From: Stutzerimonas stutzeri
Lineage (GTDB): Bacteria; Pseudomonadota; Gammaproteobacteria; Pseudomonadales; Pseudomonadaceae
Direction: 5' to 3'
Assembly: GCF_019090095.1 (NCBI RefSeq)
Contig: NZ_JAGQFP010000002.1
Location: 1,798,001-1,862,000, forward strand
Length of the DNA stretch: 64,000 nucleotides
Part shown: piece after piece, positions 26,855-35,608 of the stretch
Position numbering within the stretch: position 1 is the first letter of the stretch
Layout: the number at the start of each line of letters is the position of its first letter
Made by a program: the position numbers and the translations under genes
The notes under the pieces: generated by a model
Seen by the model: the letters and a program-made list of their open reading frames with translations, nothing else
The model's database searches: none
Told to the model about the DNA's origin: nothing

Positions 26855-28195
26855 TCAGAGACTGTGCGAGGCGTTTTCCAGCGCTACCTTGGCGGGCCGG
26901 CTGACGCCGTTGAGCAGCGCATTGAGGGTGACCGCAAGCAGGCAGGCGATAACCACGCTGCTGTGTAGAAACGGCTGGCTCCACTCCGGCAGCTGCTCGA
27001 ACAGCGCCGGCGTCAGCACGGGCACCAGCGCCGCGGGGATGGTGAAACCGACGATCAGCACGTTGTAGCGGTTGCGCTCGTAGTCGACCTTGGCCAGGGT
27101 CTGGATTCCGGCAGCGGCCACCACCCCGAACATCGCGATAGCGGCCCCGCCGAGGGCGGCGCGCGGCGTCGAGGCGATGATCGCGCCCAGCTTGGGCGTC
27201 AGCGCCAGCAGGCACATCAGCAGTCCGCTAACGGCTACCACCCAGCGGCTGCGCACCCCGGTGAGAATCACCAGGCCGACGTTTTCCATGAAGGCGATAA
27301 AGGGAAAGGCGGCGAAACAACCGGCGATGGTGCTGGCCAGGCCGTTGGCGCGCAGGCCATTGATCACCTGCTTCTCTTCGATGGGCTTGTCGACGATGTC
27401 GCCGATGGCCAGGAACAGGCCCATGGACTCGACCATCTGCACGGTCATTACCACCACCATGGTGGCAATGGGAATGAGGGCGAAGGTCGGCACGCCAAAG
27501 TAGAAGGGATACGGCACCGTGATCCAAGGGGCCTCCTGCACACTGGAAAGGTCGCCCATGCCCAGCGTTCCCCCCAGCAGCGCACCCACCAGCATGCCGA
27601 TCAGCACCGCGAGGTTGCGCAGCATCGGACCGCCGAAGCGATTGACCAGCAGAATGGTCACCACCACCGCGGTGGCGACCGCGAGGAACGACGGCGCGCC
27701 GAAGTTGCTCACATGACGCCCCCCGCCGATCCACTCATAGGCCACCGGAAACAGCTGCAAGCCGATCACCGTGACGATGCAGCCGGTTACCACCGGCGGG
27801 AAAAAGCGCCGCAGTTTGCCGACGAAAGGCGCGGCGAGGATGGTGAACAAACCCGCCCCGATCACCGCGCCGCAGACCCCGGCAAAGCCGACTTCCGGGT
27901 TGCTGGCGATGGCGATCACCGGTCCGACGCTGCTGAAGGCAACCCCCTGCAGGATCGGCAAGCGTACGCCGAACTTCCAGAAGCCAACGGTCTGCAACAG
28001 GGTGGCGATGCCGGAACAGAACAGCGTGGTACTGATCAGCACCACCGTATCGGCCTGGGACATGTGCAGCGCCGAGGCGATAATCAGCGGCACCGCGATG
28101 GCGCCGATGTAGCAGACGGCCATGTGTTGCAGGCCGAGGGTGAGCATTTGCCGTAATGGCAGGATGTTATCTACCGGATGCGTGGCGGAAGTCAT
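26855..28195 (-). CDS. NCS2 family nucleobase permease
   Basis: The 446-residue polytopic protein has the NCS2 (xanthine/uracil permease) features: LGLQHMAVCYIGAIAVPLI near the start, QGVAFSSVGP in the middle, the VQMVESMGLF motif with the substrate-contacting Glu, and FAAFPFIAFMENVGL. Xanthine permeases normally have NTF or NVG here; the ENVG pattern is present. It probably imports a purine, pterin or related heterocycle with protons or sodium. ATG 28195 gives the family start; the frame upstream is not similar. It is upstream of the deaminase and 210 bases after cobW. Confidence 0.87.
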   Translation of the reverse strand: MTSATHPVDNILPLRQMLTLGLQHMAVCYIGAIAVPLIIASALHMSQADTVVLISTTLFCSGIATLLQTVGFWKFGVRLPILQGVAFSSVGPVIAIASNPEVGFAGVCGAVIGAGLFTILAAPFVGKLRRFFPPVVTGCIVTVIGLQLFPVAYEWIGGGRHVSNFGAPSFLAVATAVVVTILLVNRFGGPMLRNLAVLIGMLVGALLGGTLGMGDLSSVQEAPWITVPYPFYFGVPTFALIPIATMVVVMTVQMVESMGLFLAIGDIVDKPIEEKQVINGLRANGLASTIAGCFAAFPFIAFMENVGLVILTGVRSRWVVAVSGLLMCLLALTPKLGAIIASTPRAALGGAAIAMFGVVAAAGIQTLAKVDYERNRYNVLIVGFTIPAALVPVLTPALFEQLPEWSQPFLHSSVVIACLLAVTLNALLNGVSRPAKVALENASHSL

Positions 28196-28405
28196 GGTGT
28201 TGCTCCTCTGTATCTTGTTTTTGTGCGGTAAAGAGGGATACCCATTCAGTCTGCTAAGAGCCGCTGACAACTGTTTCCATGCATTCCCGAGCAGCTCGCC
28301 AGCCTCTGCCTGCAGACGCTGACGAACCACCCCAACCCACCAGGCGGCGGACTATCCAACCGGGAGCGCAACACCGGCTTTTCTGTTGAAGGCTCTCAAC
28401 CCATT

Positions 28406-29473
28406 TCAACTGGCTAGGCAGGCCTGGAAACCCTCGTTCAAAGCGGCTCGGTCAAGATTGCGTCCGATAAAAACGATCTTGCTTGAGCGGGGTTCGTTGC
28501 CCCACGGCTGCGCAGCGCGAAACTCGATCAGGCTGTGCACGCCCTGAAGTACGTAACGTTGGTCCTGGCTCTTGACGGCCAGCACGCCCTTCATGCGAAA
28601 CAGCGTTTCGGCCTGCTGGGTGCGTAGTTCGCTGATCCAGGCATGAAAGGCGGGCAGGTCGATATCGGCGTCCACCGCGAAGCCCACCGAGGTCACGCTG
28701 GGATCGTGCTCGTGCGTGTACGCGTCGTCGTGGTCGTGGTCAGCATGGTGCTGGTGCTGGTGCGGCTGCTCGGCGTGATGCTTGTCGGCACCGATTTCCA
28801 TCAGCTTTCGCGTGGACTCGAACGCACCGATGCCGAAGATCTTCGACAGGTCGATCTGTCCGTAGCTGGACGTCTCCAGGTCAGCCGTGGCGTTGAGGCC
28901 CCGAATCGTGAGGATCAGATCGTCGACCTCATGGGGATGAACGAGATCGACCTTGTTGACCACGATGCGGTCGGCGCAGACGATCTGATCCACTGCCTGG
29001 TTATCCATACCGTCCAGCTGCAGATCCTTCAGGTGCTGACCGACGTGTTTCGCGTCGACCATCGTGACAATGGCATCGAGCTCCACCTCTTTTGCGATCG
29101 GGTCGCTGATGAAGAAGCTCTGCGCAACGGGGTAGGGGTCGGCCATGCCGCTGGTTTCGATGAGGATGTGATCGAGCCGCTCCGGCCGCGCGACCAGCTC
29201 GCGCACGATGCGCACCAGGTCTTCGCGGACCTCGGCCGTGCAGCACACACAACCGTTGACCATCTCGTAGATTTCCTCGGTTTCGGAGGACAGCACCAGA
29301 TCACCGTCGATGCCCACTTCACCGAATTCGTTTTCGATCACGGCGATCTTGCGTCCGTGGTTCTCGCGCAGGATGTAGTTGAGCAGCGTGGTTTTGCCGG
29401 CACCCAGGAAGCCGGTGAGTATGGTGACCGGGATCTTGTCGTTGCGGCTGGGGGCGTTGAATGGCGTGTTCAT
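28406..29473 (-). CDS. CobW/COG0523 GTP-binding metallochaperone
   Basis: The 355-residue G3E GTPase has Walker A GFLGAGKTT at residues 21-29, the metal-binding GCVCC at 74-78, Walker B-like IETSGMADP, NKVD at 173-176 and a C-terminal CobW_C domain (WGNEPRSSKIVFIGRN). Between them is a histidine-rich insert (about 232-256) with ten histidines. Family members deliver zinc or other metals to client enzymes. It overlaps ubiX by 4 bases, so it is translationally coupled to the decarboxylase pair. The likely clients are the metal-dependent amidohydrolases of the same cluster. Confidence 0.88.
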   Translation of the reverse strand: MNTPFNAPSRNDKIPVTILTGFLGAGKTTLLNYILRENHGRKIAVIENEFGEVGIDGDLVLSSETEEIYEMVNGCVCCTAEVREDLVRIVRELVARPERLDHILIETSGMADPYPVAQSFFISDPIAKEVELDAIVTMVDAKHVGQHLKDLQLDGMDNQAVDQIVCADRIVVNKVDLVHPHEVDDLILTIRGLNATADLETSSYGQIDLSKIFGIGAFESTRKLMEIGADKHHAEQPHQHQHHADHDHDDAYTHEHDPSVTSVGFAVDADIDLPAFHAWISELRTQQAETLFRMKGVLAVKSQDQRYVLQGVHSLIEFRAAQPWGNEPRSSKIVFIGRNLDRAALNEGFQACLAS

Positions 29474-30093
29474 ACGATCTCCTTGGCGGTGGGAAGCGGG
29501 TCGGCGATCGCGCTGGCCGTCGGGGCGGATTCGCCCCAACGCAGTGCGGTGCCGGCATCGAGGCCGAACAGGTCGAGTACCCGACCTAGGGTGTGGTCGA
29601 TCATCTGGGTAAGGTTTTCCGGCCGCGCATAGAACGCCGGCACGGGCGGAGCGATGATGCCGCCCATCTCGGTGACGGCCGTCATGTTGCGCAGATGGGC
29701 CAGGGTCAGCGGTGTTTCGCGGGCCATCAGCACCAAGGGGCGGCGCTCCTTGAGCGTGACGTCGGCCGCGCGCGAGATCAGGCTCGTAGAGGTGCCGGTC
29801 GCGATCTCCGCCAGCGTCCTCATCGAGCAGGGCGCGACGATCATTCCCAGCGAGCGGAAGGATCCGCTGGAAATACCCGCTGCCAGGTCATCGGAGCGAT
29901 GGTAGTGACTCGCACGGGTGATCACGTCCGCCAGCTTGTAGTCGGTCTCGTGCGCCATCGTCAGCAAGGCCGCGCGGCTGACGACCAGGTGGGTTTCAAC
30001 GTTCAGCTCCGCCAGCACTTCCAGCAGACGCAAGCCGTAGATGAAGCCGGACGCACCGCTGATGCCGACGACCAAACGCCGATGCGCAGTCAT
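29470..30093 (-). CDS. UbiX-like flavin prenyltransferase
   Basis: UbiX/Pad1 enzymes attach a dimethylallyl group to FMN to make prenyl-FMN, the cofactor of UbiD decarboxylases. The 207-residue protein starts with the flavin-binding GISGASGFIYGLRL and contains APCSMRTLAEIATG, VLMARETPL and GGIIAPPVPAFY, all typical of the family. It overlaps ubiD by 4 bases upstream and cobW by 4 bases downstream. The dedicated copy suggests it serves the neighbouring UbiD-like enzyme rather than ubiquinone synthesis. Confidence 0.9.
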   Translation of the reverse strand: MTAHRRLVVGISGASGFIYGLRLLEVLAELNVETHLVVSRAALLTMAHETDYKLADVITRASHYHRSDDLAAGISSGSFRSLGMIVAPCSMRTLAEIATGTSTSLISRAADVTLKERRPLVLMARETPLTLAHLRNMTAVTEMGGIIAPPVPAFYARPENLTQMIDHTLGRVLDLFGLDAGTALRWGESAPTASAIADPLPTAKEIV

Positions 30094-31487
30094 GCCAAGC
30101 TCCTCGGCGGATAGCCGTCGAGCAGCTTCTGCGCACGTGCGACCACGCGCTCATCGAGGCGCGCACGAATTCCGTCGAAGCCTGAGCCGCGTGTGGCATC
30201 CAGGCCCATGCGCGAGGTCGTGCCGTCGACCGAGGACGACGGGTCGAGAGGACTCCCCGGCAAGCCATCGACGATGAACAGGTCCTGATGCGGCTGAAAA
30301 TGCGTGGCCAGCGCCCAGAGCACCTGGCTGTCGTCGGTGATGTCGATATCGCTGTCCACCGCGATCACCGTTTTCAGATACGGATCCCAGCCCAGCAACG
30401 CCAGCATGATCTGACGCGCTTCGCCGTCTCGGTTCTGCTCGAGTGCGACGTAGCAATGAAAGTGGGTGCCGGAATTGGGGTAGTGCACGGCCGTGACCGC
30501 CGGGAAGCGTGCCTTGAGCTGCGCGCTCATTTCCGCTTCGCGTGGCAGGCGCGCCAGCGTCAGGTGCTCTGCGTAGCGCCCACCCATCACGTCTACCAGC
30601 CAGGCATCGCGGCGGCGCATGAGCGTGTCGATTCGCAGCACGTTGTTGGTGGAACGGTCCGATGAATAGCCGCTGAACTCACCGAAAGGGCCTTCTTCGG
30701 CATAGGCGGCCGGATCGATGGCGCCTTCCAGGACGAACTCGGCGTAGGCCGGCACGCCGATGCCGTAGCGTGGGGTCCGGACCAGTTCCAGCGGAGCGCC
30801 GAACAGGCCGCCGGCAATGGCGCGTTCATCACTGCCGAAGGGCACGCGTGCAGCGGCAGCCAGCATGAAAAGCGGGTGCGCACCCACCACCATGGCCACG
30901 TGCAGCTCGTCGCCACGCTCGCGGGCGGCTTGCAGCATGCGCCAGAGATGTCCGCGCGAGTGCAGGCTGGTAGCCAGCGCCTGGCGAGCGTGGCGCATCG
31001 AGCGGTGATAGCTCATGTTGCACACGCCGGTGACGGGGTCCTCGGCGATGATGATCGCGTTGGTGATGTAGGGGCCGCGGTCGCTGTCGAAGTGCTTGAG
31101 CATGGGCAGCAGCGCCAGGTCGACCGCTTCACCCTCGAACACTTGGTCCAGGACCGGGCCCTGCTCGATATAGCGAGGCGCGATGGGGCTGCTGGCGCGG
31201 GCTTGAAAGGTCGCGTGCAACTGCGCGGGTTCTACGCCGAACAGCCTGGCAATGCGTGTCCGCGAAGCGAACACATTGGTGACCACCGGCACGCCGAGCC
31301 CGCCCACCTGTTTGCCGATGAGCATGGGGTGCCGACCTTGCGTGGCCAGCGTGTCGACGAGCGCGGTGAGATCCTGATCGGCGGACAACGCTTCGTCGAT
31401 CGTGAGCACGTCGTCCGGGAACAGACGGTTGTAAGCGGTGGCGAAATCATGGAAGTCCTGGGTTTCGCCGAAAGGGGTGATCGCCAT
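30090..31487 (-). CDS. UbiD family prenyl-FMN-dependent decarboxylase
   Basis: The 465-residue protein has the UbiD hallmark EGPFGEFSGY at residues 265-274 with catalytic glutamates and the earlier AEFVLEG at 249-255. Such enzymes reversibly decarboxylate aromatic, heteroaromatic or acrylic acids with prenyl-FMN. The start at 31487 (MAITPFGETQDFHDF) is preferred over an upstream in-frame codon. It is coupled to ubiX by a 4-base overlap. The substrate is unknown: neighbours point to an amino-substituted or heterocyclic acid rather than 4-hydroxybenzoate derivatives of ubiquinone synthesis. Confidence 0.88.
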   Translation of the reverse strand: MAITPFGETQDFHDFATAYNRLFPDDVLTIDEALSADQDLTALVDTLATQGRHPMLIGKQVGGLGVPVVTNVFASRTRIARLFGVEPAQLHATFQARASSPIAPRYIEQGPVLDQVFEGEAVDLALLPMLKHFDSDRGPYITNAIIIAEDPVTGVCNMSYHRSMRHARQALATSLHSRGHLWRMLQAARERGDELHVAMVVGAHPLFMLAAAARVPFGSDERAIAGGLFGAPLELVRTPRYGIGVPAYAEFVLEGAIDPAAYAEEGPFGEFSGYSSDRSTNNVLRIDTLMRRRDAWLVDVMGGRYAEHLTLARLPREAEMSAQLKARFPAVTAVHYPNSGTHFHCYVALEQNRDGEARQIMLALLGWDPYLKTVIAVDSDIDITDDSQVLWALATHFQPHQDLFIVDGLPGSPLDPSSSVDGTTSRMGLDATRGSGFDGIRARLDERVVARAQKLLDGYPPRSLA

Positions 31488-31601
31488 GTAACACCTCGAA
31501 AAAAGCAGGCGCGCAGGCGCTTGGCGATAAGGGACGCGTCGATGCAAGGTGACGGAATCTTGCCCATGACAGGCTGTCGCCAGCCTGCCGATCGAGGTCC
31601 T

Positions 31602-31626
31602 GCCCCTCCTTTAGTGCGGGAGGGGC
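31602..31626. repeat. Stem-loop between amidohydrolase and ubiD
   Basis: GCCCCTCC (31602-31609) pairs perfectly with GGAGGGGC (31619-31626). It lies in the 179-base gap downstream of the amidohydrolase gene on the minus strand. No T run follows on the minus strand, so it may slow or protect the transcript rather than end it. Confidence 0.4.
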
Positions 31627-31666
31627 GTTATCCCAAGGTCACGCAGTGCGCCTGAAAAGGACACCA

Positions 31667-32575
31667 TCAGCTCAAATAGGTCGTGGTCAGGCGAATGTCC
31701 GCTTCAACCAGGTCCTTGGGTGGCTTGGTGGGTTCGATGCCGACCAACCGGGCGATGTTGTTGCCCAGGTAATCCTCCAGATGGTCTTCATCGATGCCCA
31801 AGCCATGCGGCGCCGGCGAGCAGAGCACCTCCAGTTCGCGCAGCCACATCCCCGGCTCGTTGGGTGGGGAGTCGGTACCGAACACGATCTTGTTGCGCGG
31901 CAGCTCCTTGGCGAACTCGACGATGCGGGACTGGAAGCACCAACCCGACTCGCAGTAGACGTTGGGGGTGTCCATCGCCATCCAGAACGCCTCGAACGAG
32001 TAGTTGCCCCCGGTCTGGATGCCGAAGTGACCGATGATGAAGTTCACCATCGGGAACTCGCGGATGATCGGGTAGAACATGGTGGGGATCGTGTACGGGC
32101 CGTCGCCGGTATGGATCAGCACCACGATGTTGTACTTGGCGCAGACCTTCATTGCCGGGCGCAACCAGTCGAGTGCGCGGTCGGGCCGGTAGCCGTGCAT
32201 GTTGGCGTGCAGCTTCAGCATCTTGAAGCCGTACTCCTTGACGTGGAACTCCAGCTCGGCCGCGCCGTTTTCCGGTCCCCAGCGTGGGTTGAAGGTGAAG
32301 TTGCCGATGAAGCGATCCGGGTAGTTCACGCACAGCTCGGCGATATAGGACATGTAGTCGCGAATGCCCTCGCGGCCACGACGGTTGCCGTCACGGTAGC
32401 CGGTGTTGCCCGGCGGCGGCTGGATGAAGCCCATGTCGATGCGGCGCGGCTTGCCGTTGATCATGTAGGGGCCGTCCATCAGCTTGAGCATGCGCTCGCC
32501 GGTGAAGGGCGTGCCGGTGTGGCGCCAGGCCTCGTCGACCAGGTTGGTGGGGTGCAGATGGGTATCGATGATCAT
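31667..32575 (-). CDS. Amidohydrolase_2 (COG2159) family metal-dependent hydrolase/decarboxylase
   Basis: The 302-residue TIM-barrel protein has the metal set of the ACMSD-like amidohydrolase group: DTHLHP with His6 and His8, His155 in IHTGDGP, His183 in GHFG and Asp235 in FGTDSPPNEP. Members include decarboxylases, hydratases and lactonases acting on aromatic ring-derived acids. The specific reaction cannot be assigned. It lies 19 bases after a paralogue with similar length and about half identical residues, and upstream of ubiD in the same direction. The final Asp and His residues needed for catalysis are all visible, so this copy is expected to be active. Confidence 0.82.
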   Translation of the reverse strand: MIIDTHLHPTNLVDEAWRHTGTPFTGERMLKLMDGPYMINGKPRRIDMGFIQPPPGNTGYRDGNRRGREGIRDYMSYIAELCVNYPDRFIGNFTFNPRWGPENGAAELEFHVKEYGFKMLKLHANMHGYRPDRALDWLRPAMKVCAKYNIVVLIHTGDGPYTIPTMFYPIIREFPMVNFIIGHFGIQTGGNYSFEAFWMAMDTPNVYCESGWCFQSRIVEFAKELPRNKIVFGTDSPPNEPGMWLRELEVLCSPAPHGLGIDEDHLEDYLGNNIARLVGIEPTKPPKDLVEADIRLTTTYLS

Positions 32576-32594
32576 TGATCGTTCTCCTGGCGGG

Positions 32595-33509
32595 TCACGC
32601 GCTGACCGGGCGCTTGAGCAACGCCTCGGCTTCGGCCACGGTCTTCGGTGGCTCGGTCGGCGTCAGGCCGATCATCCGAGCGGTGTTGTTGCCCAGGTAG
32701 TCTTCCAGGGTGTCTTCGTCGAGGTTCAGGCCCTGCGGCGGTTCATGGCAGAGCACCTCGAGCAGGCGCAGCCACATCCCCGGTTCGTTCGGTGGTGTAT
32801 CGGTGCCGAAGAGGATCTTGTGCTTAGGGAGCACCTTGGCGAACTCGACGATGCGCGACTGCAGGCACCAGCCCGACTCGCAATAGACGTTGGGCAGTTC
32901 CATTGCCCACTGCATGGGTTCGAAGACGTAGACCCCGCCGGTCTGTACGCCGAAGTGCGCCATGATGAAGTCCACATTGGGGAACTCCTTGATCATGGGG
33001 ACCCATTCGGAGGGGATGCTGTAGGGGCCGTCGCCGGTGTGCAGCTTGACCGGTATGCCCAGCTCGGCGCATTTCTCGAAGGCGGGGCGGACCCAGTCAA
33101 GGGCACGATCCGGACGGTAGGCATGCATGTTGGCCTGCATCTGGACCATCTTGAAGCCGTGCTCCTTGACGTAGCGCTCGATGGCTTCGACGCCGTTTTG
33201 CACGCCGCAACGCGGGTTGTAGACGAAGCAGCCGATGAAGCGGTCCGGATAGGTCTGCACCATTTTCAAGGTGTAGGCCATGTAGGCGTCGATGGACTCG
33301 CGACCCGAGAGTTCGCCGTCGGTCCATGTGTAGATGGTGTTGCCTTGCGGCGGCTGGATAAACGCCTTGTCGATACGGCGCGGCTTGCCGTTGATCATGT
33401 AAGGGCCATCCATCATCTCGAGTAGACGTTCGCCCGTGAACGGGTCGCCGTCATGCCTCCAGGCGAGGTCCACCTGATCGGTGGGGTAGCAACTGATATC
33501 GATGATCAC
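32595..33509 (-). CDS. Amidohydrolase_2 family paralogue lacking the HxH motif
   Basis: The 304-residue protein aligns end to end with its downstream neighbour: YMINGKPRRID, ANMHAYRPDRALDW, LHTGDGPYSIPS, HFGVQTGG and FGTDTPPNEP are shared. At the first metal site, however, the neighbour's DTHLHP is here DISCYP, so both histidines of HxH are replaced by Ser6 and Tyr8. His157, His185 and Asp237 remain. It may bind one metal, be a non-catalytic partner in a mixed oligomer, or have changed chemistry. The start is GTG at 33509. It is the first gene of the minus-strand cluster, divergent from the LysR gene. Confidence 0.8.
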   Translation of the reverse strand: MIIDISCYPTDQVDLAWRHDGDPFTGERLLEMMDGPYMINGKPRRIDKAFIQPPQGNTIYTWTDGELSGRESIDAYMAYTLKMVQTYPDRFIGCFVYNPRCGVQNGVEAIERYVKEHGFKMVQMQANMHAYRPDRALDWVRPAFEKCAELGIPVKLHTGDGPYSIPSEWVPMIKEFPNVDFIMAHFGVQTGGVYVFEPMQWAMELPNVYCESGWCLQSRIVEFAKVLPKHKILFGTDTPPNEPGMWLRLLEVLCHEPPQGLNLDEDTLEDYLGNNTARMIGLTPTEPPKTVAEAEALLKRPVSA

Positions 33510-33829
33510 TGTCGATCTCCTGATATGTCTGGGAAGGCTTCTTCCGTTCGCAGCAGTTGCGTCTCAAGCAGTCGGCCCTTCTATGCGCGTTGCTGCGCAT
33601 TCCCTCACCTGTTGCGTCAAGCGATGTGCTGCTGGGGCTGAGTATCAGAAGATCGGGCGGGCGCCGTACAATACTGTTTGCTGCCCATGGTGATAGGTTT
33701 CCGATATTGGCTAAGGCCGGCGTTGCTGGTTACAACGGGCGTGCCAGGTTGGGGTGCGGTTGCCACGACGGTCTTTACTGGCGAGGGCGCTGGCGCTGGT
33801 GCGCCAAATGATAAGAAGGTGTAAGTCAC
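33510..33829. other. Intergenic control region between amidohydrolase operon and LysR
   Basis: This 320-base divergent gap should hold the promoters of the amidohydrolase-led cluster and of the LysR gene. It contains an AT-richer patch near 33670-33715 (with GATAGG and GATATTGG), but I could not fix a clear T-N11-A operator or -10/-35 pair. No gene is seen. Confidence 0.5.
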
Positions 33830-34723
33830 ATGGACTTGCGACTGCTTCGTTACTTTTCGGTCCTGGCCGACGAACTTCACTTCGGCCGCGCGGCCACACG
33901 GTTGAATATTTCGCAGCCGCCTCTGAGCCAGCAGATACGGCTGCTCGAGGACGAACTCGGCACGCCGCTGTTCGAACGGACGCACCACCGCGTCGAGCTC
34001 ACTGCCGCCGGGCGCGTGTTCAAGGAGCAGGTTCCGCTCGTGTTCGAACAGCTGAACAGGGCGCTCGATCTGACCCGTCAGACTGGCCGGGGGCAGTTGG
34101 GCGAGCTGGAGATAGGCATGATCAGCTCGGTCATGGTGGGCGTGTTGCCTCAGGTGCTTCACCTGTTCCGCGAGCGGTATCCCGGTGTCGACTGGCGGCT
34201 GCATGAGATGACGCCCGCGTCGCAACTGACCTCGCTGAAAGAAAAGCGTCTGGATCTGTGCGTGTTCCGGGTTGGGCACGACGATCCCGAGCTGCGCAAC
34301 GAGTTGCTCATGTACGAGCCGATACGCGCCGTCCTGCCGGCCGCCCACCCCCTGGCGCGCCAGGAGACGGTGGCACCTGCCGACCTTGCGGGTGAGCCCT
34401 TCGTGATGCTCAAGCTCAAGCAATCGCGCTTTGCTGACTTCCTCCAGCAGTGCTGCGTCGACAGAGGCTTTACGCCCCAGATTCGCCAGCAGGTGATCGA
34501 AGTCCAGACGTTGCTCAGCCTGGTTCGGGCTGAATTCGGTGTGTCGCTATTGCCCGCCTCGCTGGAGGAGCTGGCACCGGAAGGGGTGGTCTTCCGCCGG
34601 CTGGCGCCTGCGCTGCCCGAGGTTCCCTTGTATATCGTCTATCGTGCCGACGACGAATCGCCCGTGCTCAAGCTGTTCCTCGAGACACTTCGAGAGCTCG
34701 TATCGGCCGGACGGCGAGCCTGA
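33830..34723 (+). CDS. LysR family transcriptional regulator (BenM/CatM-like)
   Basis: The 297-residue protein has the LysR HTH at the N-terminus (LRYFSVLADELHFGRAATRL; QPPLSQQIRLLE) and a substrate-binding domain ending at about residue 285. The DELHFGRAA and QPPLSQQI wording is that of the BenM/CatM/ClcR branch, which often responds to aromatic metabolites. It is divergent from the eight-gene minus-strand cluster that starts at 33509, the classical position for a LysR activator of that cluster. It runs towards the AraC gene, whose end is 30 bases downstream. Confidence 0.87.
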   Translation: MDLRLLRYFSVLADELHFGRAATRLNISQPPLSQQIRLLEDELGTPLFERTHHRVELTAAGRVFKEQVPLVFEQLNRALDLTRQTGRGQLGELEIGMISSVMVGVLPQVLHLFRERYPGVDWRLHEMTPASQLTSLKEKRLDLCVFRVGHDDPELRNELLMYEPIRAVLPAAHPLARQETVAPADLAGEPFVMLKLKQSRFADFLQQCCVDRGFTPQIRQQVIEVQTLLSLVRAEFGVSLLPASLEELAPEGVVFRRLAPALPEVPLYIVYRADDESPVLKLFLETLRELVSAGRRA

Positions 34724-34753
34724 ACGGACTAGCCTCCTCAGCGAAGCCGGCCG

Positions 34754-35608
34754 TTATCGCTGCCGATCCGCGGATTGATGCTCGCTGCCGCTGCGCGGCT
34801 GCGCCAGCGGCTCGACGATGTAGCGCGCATTGACCGACTTCGAAAAGGCGTAGGAGAGGTTGACCCCGAAGAAGCCGCTGTAGCATCGAGACAGATGCGA
34901 GGCGTCGGTGAAGCCCGCCTGCCTGATTGCCGAAGCGGTAGGCACACCAGACAGCATCAGCGTGACGAACTGGATCAACCGGTACCACAGGCGATGCCTG
35001 CGCAGCGGCGCTCCGACGTGCAGGCTGAACAGCCGTATCAAGCCGGATTCCGACAAACCGACTTCATGTGCCAGCGCGCTGACGGAAATATTCAGTGAGG
35101 CGGTATCCCTGAGCCGCTCGATGACGTGGATGATTCGCGGGTCGGTGGTTGCCGGGCTGGCGTTGGAACCGTCATGGATCAGCGCCTCCATGCGGCGCTG
35201 GGCCTCGGCAAAGCCCGGCGCGTCATCGCGCAGCCGGATAAGGCTGTCGGCCAAACGTGCCTCGTCCACGAGGTTGTAGTAAACCCCCGCGATGGTCGAC
35301 GTCATTCGGCGCTTCAAGACGTGGAAGTCCGGCTTCGTTGCATCCAGGTAACAGGCCGATATCACGCCCCCCTGGTTCTCAATGCTGATCCGGGTGCCCG
35401 CAGGAATGAGCAAGCTCTTTGCCGGTATCCAGCGTCCGTCGCCCGGGAGCTGGAACCTGACAGAGCCTTCAAGACATACCAGTAATGACGAAGCGGCCGA
35501 ATGCAGATCCCTGATGCGCAACTGGGTGCGTCCCAAGTAGATGTAACGCCTGCTTGAAACATAGACCAGCGCAGGCCCTGACCGCTGGCTGGAACCCGAA
35601 TGGCTCAT
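34754..35608 (-). CDS. AraC family transcriptional regulator
   Basis: The 284-residue protein has an N-terminal cupin-like sensor region (LVCLEGSVRFQLPGDGRWIPA) and a C-terminal AraC double HTH (about residues 165-265), with SALAHEVGLSESGLIRLF in the first helix pair and AIRQAGFTDASHLSRCYSGFFG in the second. The second part has the PxxYR-like segment replaced by GVNLSYAF. It points away from the polyester hydrolase gene across a 566-base gap and is the most likely regulator of that gene. The effector is unknown. Confidence 0.83.
   Translation of the reverse strand: MSHSGSSQRSGPALVYVSSRRYIYLGRTQLRIRDLHSAASSLLVCLEGSVRFQLPGDGRWIPAKSLLIPAGTRISIENQGGVISACYLDATKPDFHVLKRRMTSTIAGVYYNLVDEARLADSLIRLRDDAPGFAEAQRRMEALIHDGSNASPATTDPRIIHVIERLRDTASLNISVSALAHEVGLSESGLIRLFSLHVGAPLRRHRLWYRLIQFVTLMLSGVPTASAIRQAGFTDASHLSRCYSGFFGVNLSYAFSKSVNARYIVEPLAQPRSGSEHQSADRQR

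Noticed and set aside
25473..27068. A 531-codon plus-strand frame over the deaminase
   Set aside because: It is antisense to a recognised amidohydrolase and shows no motif of its own.
28196..28405. Purine or xanthine riboswitch upstream of the NCS2 permease
   Set aside because: I looked for a conserved aptamer-like fold in the 210-base gap and could not build one with confidence.
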